Position numbers and translations under genes: made by a program. A stretch of 14,760 nt of DNA from positions 1-14,760 of the forward strand of contig DATKZY010000231.1 in NCBI GenBank assembly GCA_035527715.1, written 5' to 3'. Under the pieces are notes generated by a model. The model worked only from the letters and a program-made list of their open reading frames with translations, ran no database searches and was not told the DNA's origin. This DNA comes from DSUN01 sp035527715 (GTDB lineage: Bacteria; Planctomycetota; PUPC01; DSUN01). Positions 14,620 through 14,760 of the stretch are shown in pieces. Position 1 is the first letter of the stretch; every line of letters begins with the position of its first letter.

Positions 14620-14760
14620 ATGGCCGACACGCCGCGAATCTTCCTGTCCTATGCCCGGGGCGATGACGAGCCATTCGTCCGCCGGCTGCACGGCGACCTG
14701 GCGGCGCGCGGCCTCGACGTGTGGTTCGACCGGGTCTCGATGCCCAATCGCGCGCTGACC
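14620..14760 (+). CDS. TIR-domain protein, 5' part only (runs off the window)
   Basis: Only the first 47 codons are visible. They read MADTPRIFLSYARGDDEPF, then VRRLHGDLAARGLDVWFDR and VSMPNRALT. This is the start of a bacterial TIR domain: box 1 (IFLSYARGD), the first helix, then GLDVWFDRVSM. The catalytic glutamate of NAD-cleaving TIRs lies further on and cannot be checked. Bacterial TIR domains are often fused to WD40, NB-ARC or other sensor domains and serve in phage defence or signalling; which applies here cannot be said. GGAGG stands 5 bases before the ATG, and a good promoter precedes it. The gene has its own promoter and is not part of the coaD transcript. Confidence 0.85.
   Translation, partial: MADTPRIFLSYARGDDEPFVRRLHGDLAARGLDVWFDRVSMPNRALT

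Noticed and set aside
1..14760. CRISPR array, tRNA/rRNA genes, insertion sequences or prophage genes
   Set aside because: No regularly spaced repeats, no tRNA-like folds in the short gaps, and no transposase or phage-like protein were seen by eye; a dedicated search was not possible.

Overview
This is a GC-rich bacterial window with tightly packed genes. It carries thirteen complete genes and one gene cut by the right edge. The organism is not named by any marker here. A bacterial Thermus/archaeal-type prolyl-tRNA synthetase, a DapL-type lysine-pathway aminotransferase, a URO-D-like protein outside haem synthesis, secreted FG-GAP and PcRGLX/YetA-like proteins and a TIR protein together suggest an environmental Planctomycetota or related PVC-type lineage. 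That placement is an inference and not certain.

Left part (1-8307). A URO-D-like gene (minus) and proS (plus) diverge from a 153-base region holding two well-formed sigma70-like promoters back to back, with a 10-base palindrome between their -35 boxes. proS is followed by a long perfect palindrome. Then comes a run of overlapping or closely spaced genes: an ABC ATPase, an ABC-2 permease (4-base overlap), a secreted FG-GAP beta-propeller protein (4-base overlap) and a zinc-dependent MDR dehydrogenase (18-base gap). A secreted protein of unknown family with an HEXXH motif ends this plus-strand block.

Right part (8323-14467). Everything is on the minus strand. Read in transcription order: coaD (coenzyme A synthesis), dapL (diaminopimelate/lysine synthesis), a TauE/SafE permease, a PurO-like IMP cyclohydrolase, an exported Dabb-domain protein, then a strong hairpin with a partial tandem copy, then a large exported PcRGLX/YetA-like putative rhamnogalacturonan lyase. 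The close spacing suggests one transcript from the promoter upstream of coaD, possibly broken at the hairpin before the lyase gene. The first genes are housekeeping and the last ones act outside the cytoplasm.

Right edge (14468-14760). A second divergent promoter pair separates coaD from the start of a TIR-domain gene, of which only 47 codons are visible. Its effector or sensor part lies outside the window.

No RNA gene, CRISPR array, transposase or phage gene was seen, and no gene-free stretch exceeds 300 bases. Most of the window is ordinary. The parts that deserve a second look are the ABC/FG-GAP operon, the HEXXH protein, the two palindromic elements, the prolyl-tRNA synthetase with an eroded zinc site, and the TIR gene.
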